Of a stretch of 64,000 nucleotides of DNA, positions 51,031 through 62,258 are shown one piece after another. The DNA is from Pestalotiopsis fici W106-1. Its lineage: Eukaryota; Ascomycota; Sordariomycetes; Amphisphaeriales; Sporocadaceae. The translations under genes were made by a program, and so were the position numbers. Position 1 is the stretch's first letter. Every line of letters starts with the position of its first letter. The stretch spans positions 2,459,399-2,523,398 of the forward strand of contig NW_006917091.1 in the NCBI RefSeq assembly GCF_000516985.1, in the 5' to 3' direction. The notes below the pieces were generated by a model. That model worked only from the letters and a program-made list of their open reading frames with translations. It was not told the DNA's origin and did no database searches.

Positions 51031-53211
51031 ATGCGTTGCACTAATCTGGTGTCATTGGCACCGCTTTTGGCCTTGATTCCCCAGGTCTCATCTCTCATTT
51101 CAGCCAGCAGCTATCCTCAATTTTGTATGTTACTCGCGACACATTATGCGAGCAAATCAGGAACTATAGACTGACTTGTCTGCAGGCTCAACTGAGCAAT
51201 GGGAGGACGATGAGTTGGTTGTCTCCATGTCGGCGGCTCACTGCTACGCATACTCGGTTTGCGCCAAGGAAATGGGAGTATATCCCACTGCCACACTAGG
51301 ATCGACAACGTGAGAAAGACATTACAGATACGCTGAAAAAAAAAAAAAAACACCTTGGCTTACAAAATCATCCAGTCTCACCACAACCTTAACCACTACG
51401 ATCGTCACTGCTTCCACGGTCACCGTCGACTCGACCCTCTCGCAGGTTGAGACCATCACTGATACGATCATCCCAGCGGACGTGACTTTTACCAGCGTGG
51501 CCACGGTCTCGGATACCAGCATAACGACTGATGCCACCGAGACTAGCTTCACTACCGTCACGACCGAGACTGTCGAGGAGACTGCGACTAGCTCAATCAC
51601 CAGCGTCGTTACCACGACAGAAACCAGCTACACGACGACCGCTACCGTCTATGTATGTATTGCGCCTGTTTCCAAGTACAGTCAACAAGGGTCTCTATAT
51701 ACAGCCAGATATCCATCTTATTCTTGTCATGTCCTTATGGCTAGGAGGGGTAATGGTCTTGATGAGGATGTTTCTTTACTAACTGCGCGATGTCTTCCAG
51801 GTCACTGTCGACACTCTTACTGAGGTCGAAACTCAAACAGACTTTACGACAATTCCCACGACGGTGCCAGCAACTTCAACTGTGGGCACCGAGGTAACCT
51901 CGACAAACGTTGCTAGCGAGACCACCACCACGACTGTTACCGATGTCGAGACGGCATACACTACAGTATACGGTATGTTCTTTTGTGTACGTGGCTATAT
52001 AACTGATATCTGACACTTGTATCAGTAACAACTATTGCTGAAGTTGTAACTGTGCCTGTAACCACCACCGTTACTGTGAATCAGAAGAGAGCACTGGCCT
52101 CCGCTACAGCCGATGCGTCATCAAAGAAAGACCTGTGGCTGGCTGCCTTTGGCGAAACCCACTTGCACAACGCCTGCCAGTGTATTGTACCAACAACAAA
52201 CTCGACCGCCAACTATACGACCTCATCAGCCGAGACCTTTTACACCACCGCCTACACTACTGTGTATGACGTGTCTGTGACAACGGTCGGTACTGCTGCA
52301 ACTCTGATCAGTACCGTAATCGAGAGCACCACCGTGGCCCAAGAGACAGAAACCGTAGTGGAGACCTATACTGCGACCATCACTCAGGCGGTTGAGGCTA
52401 CCATTACAATCGGTGCGACGGCTACCACAACGCAGACTACTACAACATTGACGACAGTGACAAGTACCTCAACCACGACGGACAACGAGGTTGCCTCAAC
52501 TGGTATGGATAGTGGCATCTGAACCATTTGGTAGTACTAAATACTAACTGTGTAAAACCAGCTATTTCCGTTACTGCCGAGGAGACCTCGAGCACCACGA
52601 CCACATCTACGGTCGTAGAGACAATCACCAGCACGGAAACCATCACTACAACCGCCACTGCCGAGGTTGATTTGACCGTAACGAGCATTGTCACGGTGAC
52701 CAGCGAGGTTGAGACCACCCTGACTTCCACATCGACAACAGGCGTCACCTCCACAACATCCACTACGGCAACAGCCACGTTTGCGGTTCAAACCAATGTC
52801 ATTGTCAATGGCGGTTTCGAAAGCGGGGTCCTGTCACCATGGACCTCAAGTTTTGCAGGCGTCACGGCAAACAAACCATACTCAGGAACATACTCTTTGC
52901 AGGCCACTGCTTTCCGAGCAGGAATTATCCCGTTTATTCAGCAAACCTTTAGTGATACTGCCGGAGTCACCTACGGTTGCAGTTTCCAGTGGTATATGCT
53001 ACTGTATACTCCCTTGACTACAATCACCGTTTACGTCGATGGCACGCTAGTCAGCACTTATACTCTCACTACAACCAACTACCGTACTTGGAACGCGGCG
53101 TCATTCTCTTTCACGGGAACAGGTTCTGACACAGTCCGGATTGTTTTCACTGACGTCAGTCCCACCTTTAACTATGGATACATCGATGACATTGCTTGCA
53201 CGGCCCAATAG
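51031..53211 (+). CDS. secreted Thr-rich protein with C-terminal carbohydrate-binding-like domain
   Basis: Predicted extracellular or wall protein, adhesin-like. Six exons: 51031-51124, 51186-51309, 51376-51652, 51801-51972, 52026-52502 and 52562-53211, giving 597 aa. A signal peptide (MRCTNLVSLAPLLALIP...) is followed by a short Cys-containing region (HCYAYSVCAKEMG). Residues about 75-430 are Thr/Val/Ser-rich (TTTETSYTTTATVY style), interrupted near residue 250 by a KR site and a Cys pair (HNACQCIVP). The last 150 residues form a beta-sandwich of CBM4_9 or galactose-binding-like type: NVIVNGGFESGVLSPW, then SYSLQAT-like, FQWYML and VYVDGTLVSTY strands, ending YIDDIACTAQ. No GPI signal is visible. 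Ligand and partner are unknown. Confidence 0.82.
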
Positions 53212-53437
53212 TTGCAATGTACGACGGCGGCTCTTTTCTTTAATTGTAAAATAGTTATTCGTAAATGTATTAATCTGTAATTTCAAGAGCATTGCCAGTC
53301 TATTTTTCGTCAACTTAGCTAGGCTAGATGAGGCTTTCGCCTGCATTTGCAAGACTTGACCAAGACTGGTTCGAAGGTCATGTGGCATCTCATTGCCAAC
53401 CGACCCTTGCTGTGTCGAACCGCTGCTACCATAAAAC

Positions 53438-54237
53438 TTATTTGACGTCCGCATATCTCCGTAAACCTGCATAAAGCCTGGCCCATCTTCCATCGTGCCA
53501 GCTCTTGATCTCAGTCCAGTCACCCTCTGGCAGAGTAATCGACATGGTCGTCAACCAGCCCCCAATGATGAAATCGGCATACGTAGCCGTGGCACCTTCC
53601 ATGAATGGCTCCTCAGGGTGCTGAAAGAGCTCTGCGAGCTCAGCCAGCTTTTCCTTGGACTGTTCGAGCAGTTGTCTCCTGGCCTCGCCCTTGACGGTAA
53701 TCTCTTCGTACGGAGTACCATTTGTTCTCCTGACGAACTCGGCCTTGGACTCCTCGGCTGTTTCTGGATTCAGCGGAATGCCCTGACACCAAAGAAGCAC
53801 CGTCGAAGTAAAGAGGGCGTCCATTTGCTTGTTAAAGGCCTTGAACACGGCAATGGACCGTGGTGGGATCAAGGTAGGCCTGTCGGGATATTGCTTGTCG
53901 AGATAGACGGCAATGTCAAAGGTATCTCCCACTAGCGCTCCCGTGGATGGATCCCGTAGCACGGGCAATGTGTAGAATGGCGAGCCGTCGGCGTGATAAC
54001 GACATGGTGGAACGCCGAGCTCCATCCGGGTACGGGTGACTTCGGGGTACTCAACCCAGGCGGTGCGGTAGTCGACGCCCTTGAAGTTTAAAGCATATCT
54101 TTTCCACAAAATCAGCCAATGGAAGCCTTCCGCTTCAAAGTGGTGTCTTACCTGGTCTTCCAGGGATTAGGCGCATAACATGTCCTTGGTGGACCCGAGG
54201 CGATGTCGTAGAAGACTATCTGTTTATCACCTTCCAT
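53438..54237 (-). CDS. glutathione S-transferase, fungal etherase-related type
   Basis: Soluble GSH transferase. Exons 54237-54152 and 54098-53438 give 248 aa. The thioredoxin-fold N domain starts IVFYDIASGPP and continues WKTRYALNFKGVDYRTAWVEYP across the intron; YTLPVLRDPSTG and the GSH-binding DTFDIAVYLD segment follow. The helical C domain ends in a WHDGRWARLYAGLRRY stretch. The pattern 'W..RYALN.KG..Y.T.WVEYP' is typical of the fungal group related to bacterial LigE/LigF beta-etherases (GSTFuA-like). In many relatives the active-site loop has Ser before PN; here it reads TCYAPNPWK, so Ala occupies that position with Cys two residues earlier. The gene is transcribed in the same direction as the neighbouring monooxygenase, with a 1.1-kb gap between them. 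Confidence 0.9.
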
Positions 54238-55343
54238 GTTGTTTGTTGAGTTGAGTACTGTGTCGATGACGGCTTGCGATAGCATGAAAATATGGATATG
54301 CGTTGTTTAATGATTGTTTGATTGATTGATGAATGAATGCGGTTCTGGATTACCGACAATACACGCTCTATATAGGCACATAATGGACAGAGATGTACGA
54401 GTAGTATAGTATTCAAACTACAGGGGTCGTCCCACATTCCCACTATGAATCATTCTGAGAAGCTCAGCGCTAAAGCAAACTACCGCCTTTAGAGCAGCAC
54501 AACCAAGCGGACTAGCGATATCAATGGCTGTCCTTACGCCGTTTAAAAATGTAAAACCACGACTAAGGGTCTAGAGGATAAGTCAGAATACACAGTCGGT
54601 AGAGGGCTTGCCACCCGATGCTCCCGCAGTCATATTTTGCATTGCAACGAATCAAGTCGCTCCGCAGAAATGTCCGAGAATGCCACTTTGCGGATCGTCC
54701 CGTCATTTTCTCAATAAGCAACACGTTCCAAGCATGTCTTGAGTGAAAAATGAAGATTAAATGAACGAGGGGTGAGGACAGGTGCAAATCATCAGCACTG
54801 TCACGGCCCGAGCTGCATGCAGAGGAAATAATGCTTTGAGATTTTGGGACAATCAGCCTTTGTTCGGATCGGAATTTCCGCAAATAGATTAAAGGTGTCT
54901 GTTTGACAGCGCGGCTTGCCGCTTATTCTTGTGTCACGTCAATTGTTTGCCGCGCTTAGGCAGTCTCAGAGCCTAAAGTCACATCGACCGCTCAATTATC
55001 CCACCAGCCGTGTAGGTAGGTATTATGGAAGACTTCCACGCTTGACTCGGAACTGATCATAGATTGATATTGACGCTTCGGCAAAGACGAAAGGGTGCGT
55101 GCTACTAAAACTTGCAGTGTCAGTCACGTGAGGTACCGTTATGTGTTTGCATAGCAGCAACTATTATTAACATCTAGTCAAGTGGCCCATCACAAGCTTC
55201 TTGAGGATTCTGTGAGGCATACTGAGAGTTTTACTAGTTGACCTAGATCCATCACGAGCGAGAACGATGAAAAAGATTAGAAATCAGTATTTCGCAAACA
55301 TCCCGAGTTCCTGGGCCCTCGTCCTGCCTTTCTATGGCTGCCC
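54238..55343. other. GST promoter and monooxygenase 3' region
   Basis: No gene is supported. A TATA box lies near 54370. A GTAGGTAGGTA motif occurs near 55012. Confidence 0.5.
54368..54375 (-). promoter_or_regulatory. TATA box of the glutathione transferase gene
   Basis: CTATATAG, a palindromic TATA sequence, lies about 132 bases upstream of the GST ATG. Confidence 0.5.
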
Positions 55344-57334
55344 TCAATTCGCTACAATTTCAAAACCAGTCATGTTGTCCAAGGCCTCTCTAATCTCCTT
55401 CTTGTACCTCGGAATACCGCCCGTGTAGCAAACGGGCTCATAAATCTTGCCTGGGATGCTACCACCCATGTACGTGGATCTAGTCGTGGGGAACAAGGAC
55501 TTGTTGTTCAAATCCAAGATGTGCTTCTTCCATTCCTCGGCGGCTTCGCGTTTGGGGTTGACATACTTGATGTCCTGCCGGTTCACCTTGTCGACTAGAT
55601 CGGCAATCCATCTGCCTTGGATCTCGACGCTGGACGGTCCGTTGCTGAGAAGAGTTGGGCCGTGCGGGCCGTAAATGTGGAACATGTTGGGATAGCCGCT
55701 CACGCTCGTGCCGAGGTAGGTGTTTGCTCCCGTGATCCATTCTTCTTCCAGCTTGGTGTCGTGGATGCTCTCCAGGCCAAGCTGTGTCATGACTATAATT
55801 AAATGGTCAGTACTGTCCCATGGCAAGTTATCATTCATCTAACTTGTCATTCATCTTACCTCCAGTGACGACATCCTGCAATAAATATTAGCGCCAGATC
55901 TCCTAGTGAGGAATACGAGATAACCTACAAATCCTGTCGCAACAGCAATTACATCAAACTCATGGTGCGTTCCATCAGCCAAGGTGATTCCCGTCTCGGT
56001 AAAATCCTTGATGGCATTGTCCTTGATGTCGACAACGTCCACAGTGGGTCGGTTGAACTGCTCATAGTAGTTGTACTCGAGGCATGGCCGCTTGATGCCA
56101 AAGAAATGTGGCATCTTCTCTGGGGCAAGAATGTCCCTTTTTCTTGGGTCCTCGATACGTGCGCGCGTCTTTCGCGCCCAAAAATTGTAGGACTCCTGAT
56201 TGGCTTCGGCGTTGAAGAGATTGTCCTTGTACACTGCTACCCAGTACCTGAACCCACCATCCTTCCAGACACTCTCGTAGAATCTTTCCCTTTCTTCTGG
56301 AGTGTCGTCGAGGGTGTTCTTTTCATACCAATCGTAGGGAAATCCGGCAAAGCTCGTTTCCCGCAACTTGAAGAGGTGGGGATACAGCTCCTTGTTCCGT
56401 TCCTGGTCCTCAGTGGCTAGTGGCCTTTTCCGCATGGGAACGGCGAGGTTGGGCGTACGTTGAAAGACTTTGACTTGACCTGCTTTTGGTCCCCAGGCTT
56501 GCATGATCTGCACACCTGAAGCACCCGTGCCGATGATGGCGCAGCGTTTGTTTGCCACGTCCACTTCCTCGTCTGGCCAAAACGACGAGTGATGGATGAC
56601 GCCCTTGAATTTGTCCATACCCGGCCAGTCCGGGATATAGCGTCTGGCGGCCTGTCTACCAGTAAGTTGCCATCTGGCGAGTGGTCATGTCTAAAACTTA
56701 CAAACCCAGTCCCAAGAATAAGGAATTTCGCCTTGGTGACTCTGCCATCTGCAGTCCGCACAGACCATTTGCCAGTAGCCGTGTCGAAATTGGCTCCAAT
56801 CACGACCGTGTTGAAGGCGCAGTCTTTCTTGACACCAATCACCTTATCAACGTGATCAAAGTAAGCTCGGAGATCCTGGTAGTTTGGGTAGTTGGATGTC
56901 CAATTCCACGTCTTCCAGACTTCTGGCCAGGAGAACTCGTATTCCGGAACCTCCGAGTCCACCCCAGCTCCAGGGTAGCAGTTCCATCGCCAAGTACCGC
57001 CGAGATCGTTTCCAGCTTCGAAGATGACGGTCTTGTTGCCGCGATCGCGAAGAGTCTTTAGCACTGGAACATTAAACGTCAATACGAGTATAGAGTATCT
57101 TGTCGTGTTACTCACTAAAGATTCCAGCTGTTTTAAGTTCACAGTCAGCTTTTGGTCCACAGTATCTCCCCTACAAATTTCGCTTTTCCAGTACTCACCA
57201 AAGCCAGCGCCGACAACTAGCGCATCAACCTCGAGATTCTCAGCATATGGGCCAGACTTATCCTCGTGAGCGACTGAGTAGTCGGTCAACTCAGTGTTGA
57301 ACTTCTTTCCAGCAGATGATGTTGATGTAGACAT
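55344..57334 (-). CDS. Baeyer-Villiger flavin monooxygenase
   Basis: NADPH/FAD monooxygenase converting ketones to esters or lactones. Six exons: 57334-57199, 57127-57116, 57063-56702, 56651-55929, 55875-55860 and 55792-55344, giving 565 aa. Two exons are tiny (12 and 16 nt). Including the 12-nt exon produces the FAD Rossmann motif GAGFAG (42-47) followed by IFMLKTLRDRG. The Baeyer-Villiger fingerprint FxGxxxHxxxWP is FKGVIHHSSFWP (185-196). The NADPH motif GTGASG is at 211-216. ATGFDVVTG is completed by the 16-nt exon. The N terminus is Ser/Thr-rich with no signal peptide. Linear or aryl ketones are possible substrates; family resemblance does not fix this. Confidence 0.93.
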
Positions 57335-58200
57335 TGTGCTCGGTCTATCTATAATGAAAAGTGTTACAAAATCGTTGCTTAGATCACAAGAAATTGACAA
57401 GCTCGAGATTATTCTTCAACCAAAGTCGATTCCTGTACTGCCGGGGTGTGATGACTCTAATATAACTTTCATTCACGCATGGTCGATCGCATTTCGTCTC
57501 GGCAACGACCAAGGAATCACAGCGTCGGCATGCGTCAGTTCGTGTATACCTCCTGCTCCTCTTGTTACTCAGCTCGCCACCCATTCCACTGCGTCCATGG
57601 TGCTGTAATTGGACCGCGGGACCTCGACTGATGCATGTTGCTGAGAGAGGGGTTCACGTCTGATGCTACGGTGGCCTACATATGCAGCTGCAAACACGAT
57701 TCCATAGCACATAGCATTGCGGGACCGAGGCCGCCGGGGGCGATGGAGCACTACCCCTCAGCTTCTCCAAGCGATTGCCGAGTACACGGAAAACACTTGC
57801 CGTTTCCCTTTGTCCATTCAAATGAAAGGTATCAGTATTTCAATGAATAAAATACCTCCTGGGTGATGTCTAGGCAAGAGTAAAGACCCCTGTGAACCCG
57901 ACATTCATGCTGTTGTCATGTTCTTGGCTGTGGGGAGAACGGACAGGGGTTTGCCAACCGAGAACAGTCTATAAATCCCGAGGCCGACGGGTCCATTCTT
58001 ATACTCAGCCATCATGACCTCATGCAGCGCGAGTCAGTCGACATGATGCATGATACTCTAGCTCCACGGTCGCCATGATGGCATATGACAGATCAGCGAT
58101 TAAAAATGTTGTATTGAGAAGATCCATGAATTAAGTAGATGCTGTTGACAATATACGGAACTCCTGGCTCCTGTTGATAGCCATTAAAAGAAATTATGCA
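57335..58200. other. monooxygenase promoter and CAP gene 3' region
   Basis: No gene is supported. Both flanking genes are on the minus strand. The ORFs at 57294-57608 (+) and 57635-57850 (+) have no recognisable content. Confidence 0.5.
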
Positions 58201-59692
58201 TTAAACACAATTGGCCCGACTGGGGCACCCATAGCTGGCATCGACAGTTGCCAGGCCAATGCTGGGCCCGACGTTGGCCCCGAAACCCCCGATAACGTTG
58301 CCTAAATGCGGCATTAGCACAGCCATCTCAATCTCTTCATTGGGAGTCATCACATATCTCACGTACCTGCAGGTCCATAGTTGCAAACGGTGAAATATGG
58401 AGGAATTCCAGGAGCATTGGATAGTCCAGTCGCTGAACAATCGCTAGTATAACAGCCAACCGTGATCGAGCTCTTCCAGACAATTTGAGAAAAGTGACCC
58501 CATTGCGACAGGGTGTTGAGGTTGGGTTCCCCACCATAATAGACATAGTTGTTAACCTCGCTATTGTAGAGGCCCTCGGTGATGAACTGGCCCATGGCAG
58601 TAGAGAGGAAGCCGGCGCCAATGTTCTGCCCGTAGCCGCCACCATCAACAGAGGTATCGTGGCCATAAATGCAGCTCGACGCAATTTTGCGGGCCGTTTC
58701 CGCCAGAGTTGGGCTCCAGGTCATGTCAACGGCTTCGCTTGGTTAGTATTTTGAACTACAAGGCGCATTGGTGCGGGAGCAAATACCTGAATGGTTCGTG
58801 CGATGAACATTGTGATGACGAATTACGGTATCAATGAAGGCCTGGTCAGTCACCACAGCTCCAGGAGGCAAAGTAGAGCTCGAAGGCACGACGGTTGAAG
58901 TGGAAGTCGAGACCGATACGCTGGTGGTCGATGACAATGTAACAGTGGTGCTTGAGAGCAGTGTCGTCAGGCTTGAAGAGCTGGAAGAAGGCGTAACGGT
59001 GGTGCTGATTGGTAAGACTGCTGTGCCGCTTGTGCTGCTGCTGCTGATGATGGAGGTGGACTCCAACGTGGGATTAATCGACAAACTTGAGGATGAGCTT
59101 GACGAACTCGTAGGCGAAAGAGTCAGGCTGCTTGTCGAATCCAAGATCGGACTGATCAATGAGCTCAAAGAAGGAGTGACTGTTACTTCTGTTGGTAAGA
59201 GCACAGAACTGCTCGGGGACGATGTTGAAAGAGTTATAAATGTAGGAGATTCGGTGTTGGAAACACTCGTCAATGAAAGAGAAGGTAAAGAAGGTGACAA
59301 AAGAGAAGATAATGAAAGTATGGATGACGAACTCGAGGTTGATAGATCTGTCAAAGCAGCAGAAATAATTGAAGAAGATGAGGAAAGTATAGATGATGAA
59401 GTGGAGGTTGACGAATCCGTCAAAGTTGCAGAAATGATCGCACCATCGCTGGTAGAGGCAGTCGCCTCTGTTAGACTACCAGAAATAACTGGATATGGGA
59501 CCCTCGTTGACTCAATGACAGGACTCGAACTGGCAAGATATGCTGTATAATCGTCAGTCGCTTTGCTTTATGACACCCTCACTCGTTCAAGACAGACTTA
59601 CTCAGCTTCTTTCTTGAGCATTGCCTCGCATCTGCCAAAGGTGCCAAGAGAACGACTGAATACGAAATGAATGACAACACAGGAGCCTTCAT
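58201..59692 (-). CDS. secreted CAP/PR-1-like protein with Ser-rich stalk
   Basis: CAP-superfamily (SCP/PR-1, yeast Pry) protein; relatives bind sterols and other lipids outside the cell. Exons 59692-59602, 59542-58787, 58732-58367 and 58301-58201 give 437 aa. The signal peptide is MKAPVLSFISYSVVLLAPLADA. Residues about 40-260 are a Ser/Thr/Leu/Pro-rich low-complexity stalk, probably O-glycosylated. The CAP domain follows: HHNVHRTNHSAVDMTW, then GGGYGQNIGAG, GHFSQIVWKSS and FTVCNYGPAGNVIG. The His and Glu of the CAP cavity are present (HNVHR, then FITEGL and GHFSQ). Intron 2 has an unusual acceptor (GCGAAG|CC) chosen because it alone keeps the frame. The stalk is open on the other strand as well; that ORF is a shadow. 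Confidence 0.9.
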
Positions 59693-60907
59693 CCTGTCTA
59701 TGATAGCTTCTCCAAAGCTACATGGAGCAAACGAGTGAAAAAAAAAAAGTTGGATTGCTCGCCAAAGGTGCGAAAGATTTGCGTTCGCACGGGAAATATT
59801 GCTGATTTAAAAGGCATCAAGCATCATTCCAGTTACTCCAAGTCTCTTGAGATACAAGAATTTAGACTTTGTATTGAGATTACAGAGACAACGCGCTAGG
59901 CATGTCTCAAGTCTTCATTGCACGCGCCTGACATTTGGTATTTGATGTCTCAGATCTTTTAAGCTTTATGATGTCCCAAGCAAGATGGCACCGGGAAGGA
60001 CATTCCTTGCACTGACAGAGACTGGGGAATGAAACATTTGGTCATTTCTCACTCATTCCCACTTTCCACAATACGCGCATCAGAAGCATTCGCGTCTCCA
60101 AGTCAGCATATGCCAGCCGCATAACTGGTCTAGGCTGCACCAGTAGCATGCGCCAAGGCAGACGAAAATCATGCTGTGGAATACATAACACACATAATTT
60201 AAGTATTGTAATTACCACAAAGTTTATTAACAATATTATGTCTTTTATGATTTTCCCAACGTCGCAAAGTCGTGGCGCACGGCATAAAAGTCAATACCCC
60301 GGTGCTACCAACTGTCCACGTGCTTGGCCGATGTCCTTTTCCGATGCAACTCTTTGAAGCAAGCTCTCTGGGTATCTAAACATGAAGCCTTATAAGCTAC
60401 ATACTTCATAGGTATTCAACATGACCAAGTCAGGTTTCTATTGAAAATATGTCGAGGTGGTGTTAATGGGGCTGACATTGTCCAGTGGGAACATAAACCA
60501 GTAGCAACCGCACAGTTTGACCATATCTCAAGGATCAGCAGGATATACAAGGGACCGTATAATATATCAGATGATTCAAGAGAATTCATTTTCGTCGAAA
60601 AATGCTGCGAAATCCAATAGCCCGTAATAACCTCATCACAACGCAGAATTAACCAATTGTCACAGGCAATAACTGCACTTTAAACCGCGACATTTGCATT
60701 CTGAAATATTCATAAATTAATTCTAAGCCAAACTCGTCTCGCTGGGTTGAAGAGACTGCCATAGTCGGGCCGAGCATGGTTGCTCATGGATAATTGTTCA
60801 GGTTCCCTTCGACTCTGGGATCAATAACAAATTAGCCACAACAGGTTGTTTGCCCTCTATGAAGGTAAACCGAGAATCGGATTCTTTTTTTCTTCCTTTC
60901 TTTCTCT

Positions 60908-61007
60908 NNNNNNNNNNNNNNNNNNNNNNNNNNNNNNNNNNNNNNNNNNNNNNNNNNNNNNNNNNNNNNNNNNNNNNNNNNNNNNNNNNNNNNNNNNNNN
61001 NNNNNNN
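60908..61007. other. assembly gap (100 N)
   Basis: Exactly 100 undetermined bases, a conventional placeholder for a gap of unknown size. The left flank is a T/C-rich tract. The right flank is TTCCTTCTTCTT followed by a run of about 16 C, then an A-rich tract. Low complexity probably caused the break. Confidence 0.98.
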
Positions 61008-62172
61008 TTCCTTCTTCTTCCCCCCCCCCCCCCCCCTTCCCAAACCCCCAAGAAAAAAAAATAGAAAAAGGAAAAGTTTCTCCCCGTCCTCAGGCTCACG
61101 CTCATGGGAGTCCTGGAGCTCAGCCATGGCCAAGCCCATGGACCTTTACACGCAAATTCATAAGCACTCGAAGACGTGCTGGACTTTTATACGAGACATT
61201 TCTCATCAATCCCAGCTGAGATAAAAATAATTGTGGTTGGAGGCGATCGTGGCTCCTTGTCTCAAAGCTGGAATCCAATTGCGGAGGATTTTAATGGAGT
61301 ACGCATCAAATCAATTGTGCAGGGTTCGGTGGAAGAAGTACATGTCGGCATCGCGGACGGGCTGCTCAGCCAGGAAATCGTGTACTGTGATTTCACAGGA
61401 TTCTTGTTCCCCTGGTGCCTCTTTCTTGGCACTGGCGACAACAGGTTCAAAGTCCTGCACCACAAACGGTCGAGATGGAAACTGACAAGCGATTTCGAAG
61501 CATAGGAAACCTGCAATCCGCCAATTGACAGTGATAAAAACTTTGTTTGTCGTCTTACCTCTATCAAGGCGTCTATGTGGAGCTCTTTGGAAACAAAGAA
61601 CGTTTCATTATAATGATAAATTCCAGTTCTAGCTACCTTTTTTGTAGGTCCCTGTGGAACATCATCATTATTATCCACTCCCATATATTGGTCTGCGTTG
61701 TGACAATTTTTTTTCATTTCTTCCCTATTAAGCACAAAAGATCGATTTCTACTTACTATATCCATATATGCATTATGCATTATACAAATGACAAACCGTT
61801 TAAATGGTTAAAAAAACACAAGAGATGTAGGGCCAGTGCCTTGATGGTAAGTAGCAGTGACTTTACGGAAACAACGGAAAACGAAGGTTTGATGGAAACG
61901 ATTAGGTAATCTAGCTACAGGCCACGAGACTGATGATGATGATCAGGCGTTGGTGATCCTCTCAATCTGAATTGTGGCAAACGTCGCAAAAGTGATGTAT
62001 GAAAGAGGGCGGGGGAAATTAGGTACTAGTACCTAGTGTGGTGCCTTGTTACCTAACAAGAGAGTCCGGAACAAAGACGAGCGCTGAGAACAAGAACATT
62101 GTTATCAATGCAAACAAGAGTTTTGTCACGAACAAGGTCCATGATTATTTAGCAATGGCAGTGGTTGCCGGC

Positions 62173-62180
62173 TATATATT
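62173..62180 (+). promoter_or_regulatory. TATA box of the F-box/ankyrin-like gene
   Basis: TATATATT lies 86 bases before the ATG at 62259. The sequence downstream of it is a plausible short leader. Confidence 0.5.
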
Positions 62181-62258
62181 TTGGACATTGGTCTGATGAG
62201 CCACAGAGAAGTTTTGCAGAAATACATCAATCAAAACTCCTAAAACGAACAATATCAA

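Larger units (their letters stand above)
59693..62258. other. gene-poor interval with assembly gap
   Basis: CAP gene promoter at the left, then AT-rich DNA, the 100-N gap and low-complexity flanks, then the promoter of the F-box-like gene. Short ORFs at 61176-61780 on both strands have no recognisable domain. A gene could be hidden in or cut by the gap. Confidence 0.45.

Noticed and set aside
58834..59550. 238-codon plus-strand ORF rich in Glu/Val/Leu
   Set aside because: It is antisense to the Ser-rich stalk of the CAP protein; the sense model has a signal peptide and a complete CAP domain.
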